Of a DNA stretch of 64,000 bases, positions 59,773-64,000 are shown piece after piece. Below the pieces are notes generated by a model. The model saw nothing but the letters and a program-made list of their open reading frames with translations. It was not told the DNA's origin and ran no database searches. Where the stretch lies: NCBI GenBank assembly GCA_003427395.1, contig BFEA01000232.1:1486107-1550106 (forward strand), read 5' to 3'. Source of the DNA: Chara braunii. Lineage: Eukaryota; Streptophyta; Charophyceae; Charales; Characeae. The position numbers and the translations under genes were made by a program. How positions within the stretch are numbered: the stretch's first letter is position 1; the number at the start of each line of letters is the position of its first letter.

Positions 59773-60553
59773 TCAGTCTCGAATACTAGCCACCTTCGCG
59801 TCTTCCGGCGTAATCCCTTTCGTGGATACTTCATGACCCAAGTATAGTATCTTAGTGCGACCGAACTCACACTTCTCTAAGTTGACCTTATACTTGCGCT
59901 GTCGAAGGAGTGAAAGTACCGTCTCAACATGCCGTGCATGCTCCTCGGCAGGCTTACTAAAGATCAGAATGTCGTCTAGATAGACCACAACAAACTTATC
60001 TAAATGGTCATGAAAGATCCGATTCATAGCGTGGTGGAATGTTCCCGGTGCATTGCAAAGACCAAAGGGCATTACTATAAACTCATACAGACCATAACTC
60101 GTCTGAAAAGTTGTCTTGTGTTGGTCCTCAGGTCTTATAGCGATCTGATGATATCCAGATTTCAAGTTTATCTTTGTGTAGTACTTGCATCCCTGCACCC
60201 TATCCAATAGGTCGTCTATGCGAGGTAGAGGCTCTGCGTTTTTCACCGTGATGGCATTGAGGCCTCTATAGTCAATGCACATCCTCAAAGTACCCCCCTT
60301 CTTTGGTACGAATAGAACGTGTGATCCATAAGGGGAAGTACTAGGCCGGATCCATCCATTCTCTGTCAGCTCCTTAAGTTGTCGCCGAAGTTCATCTAAC
60401 TCGGCGGGGGTCATCCTATAGATCCTTCCCTTTGGGGTCTTACTCCCTGGAATGATTTCTATAGCGTGGACGACTTCCCTTTCAACAGCTCCTGTGGGCT
60501 CCTCGAACAGATCATGGAACTTAGCAACGACGCGTTTTATCTCTGGGGTGTTT
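59773..60553 (-). CDS. pol: Element E reverse transcriptase
   Basis: A standard Ty3/Gypsy RT: ENGWIRPSTSPYGSHVLFVP, LRMCIDYRGLNAITVKNAEP, YYTKINLKSGYHQIAI, then TSYGLYEFIVMPFGLCNAPG and VVYLDDILIFS (catalytic YLDD). The first ATG is near 60414, but the frame is open back to about 60553, where it overlaps the end of the protease frame in another phase. It ends at TGA 59773-59775 at a position where tryptophan is usual; the continuation is 58210-59730. Confidence 0.92.
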
Positions 60554-61430
60554 TAACGACCTCTCCTTTCTCAGAGACATACACAAGGTACATACCCTCC
60601 TCTTCGTTTTGCTTGTAATAATTGTAGAACGTTGATGCGCACAAGCAGCCATAGGTATCTATAATGCTACTGGCCTTGAACTTAGTCAATCTGACGGTTC
60701 GGCCATCGGGCAACTTATGCTTGAGCACCTTCTTATTCCAGTCAAACTGGGGCTTAGCAACTTCAAGGTAGTACATGCCTAAATACATGTCGAATGGTAA
60801 GTCGTCGCTAACCAAGAACGAGATCTTATGGTTAAGTTCGCCTCCTCCATAGGAGAAGGTACATACTACGTCCTTGATATAGTCTATTACTATCATGCGC
60901 TCCTTGTTGGCCAAAGTAGATGCTACAGGTCTACTAAGGTGCCGTACCCGATCCTGAAGGTGCAGCCTTTCCAAACAGTCGCGACTTATGTAATTCCGCG
61001 TGGATCCGATGTCTATAAAGGCACCACATTTGCGGCTTCCTACATCAACTTCCACCACGAAATGTTCCCCTCTAGGACCTTTCTTCAGTGTCACCCAAGA
61101 CTCGCGAGGGTCCTTGTTTGACCACTCACCTTCTAAGTCTTCTAAGTCTTCTAAGGCCTCAGACACATCTAACGTACAGAACATAGTTTGGTCTAGATGT
61201 GTCTGCGGGGTGGCTAAGGAGTCATTAGCTTTGGCCTTGTCATGAAGTGGGGAGGGTATCAAGCCCACGTCATCTTGAGTAGAAGCCGCTAAAACCTCTA
61301 CTGGCCTCACACGTTTCCCGAGCTTGAAACCTAGGAATAAGATGCCCTCATCTTTGGAGGTGTCTTTTGCGTAACGTTTGCGTTCTGACATTTGTATTGC
61401 GAGTGTTCGTATTCCCCGCAATTGATACAA
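60537..61430 (-). CDS. pol: Element E aspartic protease region
   Basis: A 297-codon frame with a retropepsin-like domain: HFVVEVDVGSRKCGAFIDIG and STRNYISRDCLERL, then DMYLGMYYLEVAKPQFDWNK. The active-site triad is D-I-G instead of D-T-G or D-S-G, one C-to-T change (ACC to ATC) from D-T-G, so it is probably inactive. Overlaps the Gag frame by 100 bases and the RT frame by about 17 bases, each in another phase. Confidence 0.8.
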   Translation of the reverse strand: MYQLRGIRTLAIQMSERKRYAKDTSKDEGILFLGFKLGKRVRPVEVLAASTQDDVGLIPSPLHDKAKANDSLATPQTHLDQTMFCTLDVSEALEDLEDLEGEWSNKDPRESWVTLKKGPRGEHFVVEVDVGSRKCGAFIDIGSTRNYISRDCLERLHLQDRVRHLSRPVASTLANKERMIVIDYIKDVVCTFSYGGGELNHKISFLVSDDLPFDMYLGMYYLEVAKPQFDWNKKVLKHKLPDGRTVRLTKFKASSIIDTYGCLCASTFYNYYKQNEEEGMYLVYVSEKGEVVKTPQR

Positions 61431-62287
61431 GCGCCACGCACTCGGCGGTCACGCCACACGTCTTGGTCAAGACCTGCCTTCACCCATTCAGCCTGCTTGG
61501 TCTGATTGGAGGCGGCCTTTCCTTGACTCCTAGGTTGGCCCTTCTCTCGGCCACTTGCCTTAGTCTTGACTACCGCGGCGAGGGTGCTACCCTCAACTAC
61601 CTCCTCGCTGTCAAACTCTGTATAGTCCATCAGGTCAGTGAGCTCGTCGATCTCTGTTTGAGTCCCATCGGACTCAACCATCATCAACTTAGCCCCCTTC
61701 TTCTTCCACTCCTGAGGACTCTTCTTCTTCCTCGTGTCAATCTGAGAGGTTGGTTGAGCATTGCCTAGCGTGGCCTCCAAATCTAAGGATTTCCTAAATA
61801 ATGTCTCAAACGAATGGTACTCAGTGCGTGCCTCGCTGACCAGTAAGTTCCTGATGTTCTCTGGTAAACATCTAACAAACGTAGTTAACTGGAACTGGTC
61901 ACTATAGTTGATGCCTGGGACGAGGATCAGGCTCTCAACAGTAGTCGTAAGCTCTTTGGCAGACTTGAACTTTCGTTGGTCCAGCTTGTTAATCTCATCA
62001 GTGGCTCTTTGTGCCTCCTGCGGATTATGCCATTGAGCTTCTACCATTTCCATGAACTGGTCTAACGTCAGAGACTTAGCCCAGTCCACCATGCGTCGCC
62101 CATACCCGGCCTTTACAACTACCCCATCTAGCCACTTGGCTGCCTTACCCTCTAGGTAAGATGCAACGGTAACCACTTCGTCCTCTAGCAAGGTCCTCTT
62201 GGCCTTTACCCAAACCGGGACTGTCCTCAACCATGTGCTGAGTTCTTCGTCCTTCCTCTCGTCTGAGAAGGCAAGAGGCGGTTTCAT
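61331..62287 (-). CDS. gag: Element E Gag capsid and zinc knuckle
   Basis: A 318-codon frame: FSDERKDEELSTWLRTVPVW, VASYLEGKAAKWLDG, SLTLDQFMEMVEAQWHNPQE, LILVPGINYSDQFQLTTFVR and HSFETLFRKSLDLEATLG form the retrotransposon gag domain. A charged linker leads to the CCHC knuckle CINCGEYEHSQYKC near the end. Upstream the same frame continues past TAG 62318-62320 into the Ser/Thr/Gln-rich N-terminal region. Confidence 0.88.
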   Translation of the reverse strand: MKPPLAFSDERKDEELSTWLRTVPVWVKAKRTLLEDEVVTVASYLEGKAAKWLDGVVVKAGYGRRMVDWAKSLTLDQFMEMVEAQWHNPQEAQRATDEINKLDQRKFKSAKELTTTVESLILVPGINYSDQFQLTTFVRCLPENIRNLLVSEARTEYHSFETLFRKSLDLEATLGNAQPTSQIDTRKKKSPQEWKKKGAKLMMVESDGTQTEIDELTDLMDYTEFDSEEVVEGSTLAAVVKTKASGREKGQPRSQGKAASNQTKQAEWVKAGLDQDVWRDRRVRGACINCGEYEHSQYKCQNANVTQKTPPKMRASYS

Positions 62288-62317
62288 TGGGGTCTTGGGG
62301 TACCATTGACCTTGCTG

Positions 62318-62812
62318 CTATCCCTGTTGAGGAACAGGTTGTTGCGGTGGTGCAGCTCCCACCGCTGAACTCGAAGAAGAAGATGCAACAGTCTGTGCGA
62401 CTGTTGCAGACGTACTACTTGGTTGTGTGCCAGTTAACTGGCTGAACTGCGAGCCCGCCATTTGACTAGAAGACTGTCTAGAACCCGTTGAACCGGAAGT
62501 GCCCGTGGAACTTGTGGAACTTAGTGGCATTCCCAAATGAGTCCCACGAGTCCCTGACGAGGACGCAGACAATGACGCAGCAGAGCTTGCGCCGTTAGCC
62601 ATTGCTGCTGCTCTGGTTGCTGTTGCCTACTCTTTTGCTACTATGTTTGCTTCCTGTAGTCCTGCCGCTAGAGCACGGGCTCTACGTTTGGCTATAAGCC
62701 GTCTTTCGTCTCCCAGTTGTAGGGCCTGGAACACGTGCGGTACCGTTAGTGCCTCTACACGTGTTAGCCTCCTATTGTCAGCTCTATCATCAACAGGATC
62801 TGACCCACTCAT
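62318..62812 (-). pseudogene. gag: Element E Gag N-terminal region, two in-frame TAG stops
   Basis: Starts at an ATG (MSGSDPVDDRADNRRLTRVE), with an Arg/Ala helix-like end (IAKRRARALAAGLQEAN). TAG 62627-62629 interrupts it, then comes a Ser/Gly/Thr-rich region and a Gln/Pro end, with a second TAG 62318-62320. Both TAGs lie in Gln-rich or plausible Gln contexts (CAG to TAG). The frame is otherwise continuous with the capsid frame. Confidence 0.7.
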
Positions 62813-63556
62813 TAGTTAGGCAAATAGTGTCTGCACTACAATCCCCTAGTGGAATCCTACCACAACATGTATCTGACCGACACCTAATTTTCTAACAATA
62901 GTTGTGTCCGGCAAGTCCCCTACTGTACCGATCAAGTGGCATGACTACAACATTCACAAAGATTGTCTACATAGTCTAGATGTACTCTGATTGGTTCACT
63001 TACAGCAGTATTAGACAGAACTGGCTATGGTAGCATACAAAGTCCTAATCTAATCTGTCTGTGAGGTTAGCAGTCCGTCCACCAACTAATCAAAAGTACA
63101 AAAAAACAATGTAGCAGATGTATGATGAGTGGGTATGGTTGTGTATTCAGTTGAGCACCAATTAGAACCTACCCTCCCCTCAACATACCGAACAACATCA
63201 TTGAGCAGGCAGTGTCTTCGTGTGTGTATCAGCCCACCCCTGTGCCCAAGTCGTTACCGAGCAAGCCAGCCCAACCACTCTTATTTACCCTCGTACGGCG
63301 ACGAGCCTTCCTGTCCATGTGATCTGGCTGATCAGGAGGAATTTATAGAGCGCCCCCATCTCTGCAGGAATTATTTAACGTCATAGTCAGGACGACAATC
63401 ACAGCCAGATTCACAATGAACTCCCAACCAGAAATGTTTATAGACGGTCTGGTAAGCGTCTGTCATGGGTTGGCACACCCGGCAGGACTTCTATTTAGTG
63501 CAGCAAGTGCCAAAATGGACAGCAGCCATCGCATGCGTGACCTACTCCCATTGGGT
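62813..63556. other. Region upstream of element E gag
   Basis: This should contain the leader and possibly the 5' LTR of element E on the minus strand. I searched by eye for the usual initiator-Met primer-binding complement and saw none. No gene is supported. Confidence 0.4.
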
Positions 63557-63781
63557 TGGCATGGTGACCGTGACCCAGTGCTTCGACCAGGGCCCTTCAG
63601 AGGCACCGCCCTTTCTCCTTCCAGATGCTTCCGGGAAGATTGTCGTCTCTCAAGGTAGCGCGCTCATTGGAGTGGCATGGTGACCGTGACCCAGTGCTTC
63701 GACCAGGGCCCTTCAGAGGCACCGCCCTTTCTCCTTCCAGATGCTTCCGGGAAGATTGTCGTCCCTCAAGGTAGCGCGCTC
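63557..63781 (+). repeat. 116-bp tandem duplication
   Basis: TGGCATGGTGACCGTGACCC begins at 63557 and again at 63673; the two copies differ by a single base over about 108 bases (CGTCTCTC against CGTCCCTC), so the duplication is recent. An older partial copy of the start (GGTTGGCACACCCGG) may lie at about 63469. Confidence 0.95.
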
Positions 63782-64000
63782 ACGACACCTCACCAAAAGA
63801 GAGGACTCTCAAGTTGGACTCACTTCCTCACATTAAGAAGAGATTGAGAGAGTAGATAAGGTAAGGGAACAACGTGGAGATAGCTGCCCTCAACCACAGA
63901 TTTCTCACCAATTGAGCTGAGTGTGCATTTTATGACCGGTCTTGACCTCGGTACCACTCGCAACGCAATGCAGTGTCACCTCAGCCGAATGCCACATCAA
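63782..64000. other. Window end, nothing recognised
   Basis: No gene, repeat or LTR boundary is recognised in the last 219 bases. Confidence 0.4.

Noticed and set aside
61331-61430. Overlap of the Gag and protease frames in element E as a programmed frameshift site
   Set aside because: Possible, but I could not see a convincing slippery heptamer with a downstream structure, and the element has other damage.

Overview
This window looks like intergenic repeat DNA from a very large eukaryotic nuclear genome. I find no convincing host gene, no tRNA or rRNA, and no prokaryotic signals. Nearly every supportable reading frame belongs to a Ty3/Gypsy-type LTR retrotransposon in some state of decay, and the rest is minisatellite, LTR-like DNA, DNA-transposon debris and two assembly gaps (17409-18223 and 43812-44262). 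The overall style suggests a streptophyte alga such as Chara, but that is inference from style, not proof.

Layout. (1) 1-~18.2 kb, plus strand: element A, with a run of small open frames, then gag (4665), zinc knuckle, protease, reverse transcriptase, RNase H and integrase (to ~10.27 kb), followed by a 47-bp minisatellite and about 7 kb of non-coding, tandem-repeat-rich DNA. (2) 18243-20502: a second copy of the first 2.2 kb of the window. (3) 20.5-26.7 kb: non-coding DNA with several tandem arrays and a ~1.2 kb tandem duplication. (4) 26.7-38.6 kb, minus strand: element B, a relative of A, with four divergent tandem copies of a ~250-residue domain upstream of gag and an extra ORF downstream of integrase. 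(5) 39.8-49.5 kb, plus strand: element C, a long array of repeated modules followed by an orphan gag and no pol. It is interrupted by DNA-transposon debris, including a 481-bp Tourist/Harbinger-like MITE. (6) 49.5-57.7 kb: two ~2.7 kb LTR-like arms in inverted orientation around a gag relic (element D) and a palindromic hairpin array. (7) 58.2-62.8 kb, minus strand: element E, a more conventional Ty3/Gypsy gag-pol whose gag resembles D, truncated inside integrase.

The most unusual feature is shared by A, B and C. Each carries, between its 5' side and gag, an array of repeated, fast-diverging protein modules that I cannot assign to any known family. Some module types recur across elements (type I in A and C, type II in B and C). 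This looks like a lineage of retrotransposons that amplifies and reshuffles accessory pre-gag ORFs. Most in-frame stops in the pol genes are explained by single C-to-T or G-to-A changes (CAG, CAA, CGA or TGG becoming stops), which fits decay by cytosine deamination of methylated, silenced copies.

Limits: similarities were judged by eye. Start codons of many ORFs are not ATG, so 5' ends are uncertain. No primer-binding site or complete LTR pair could be located.
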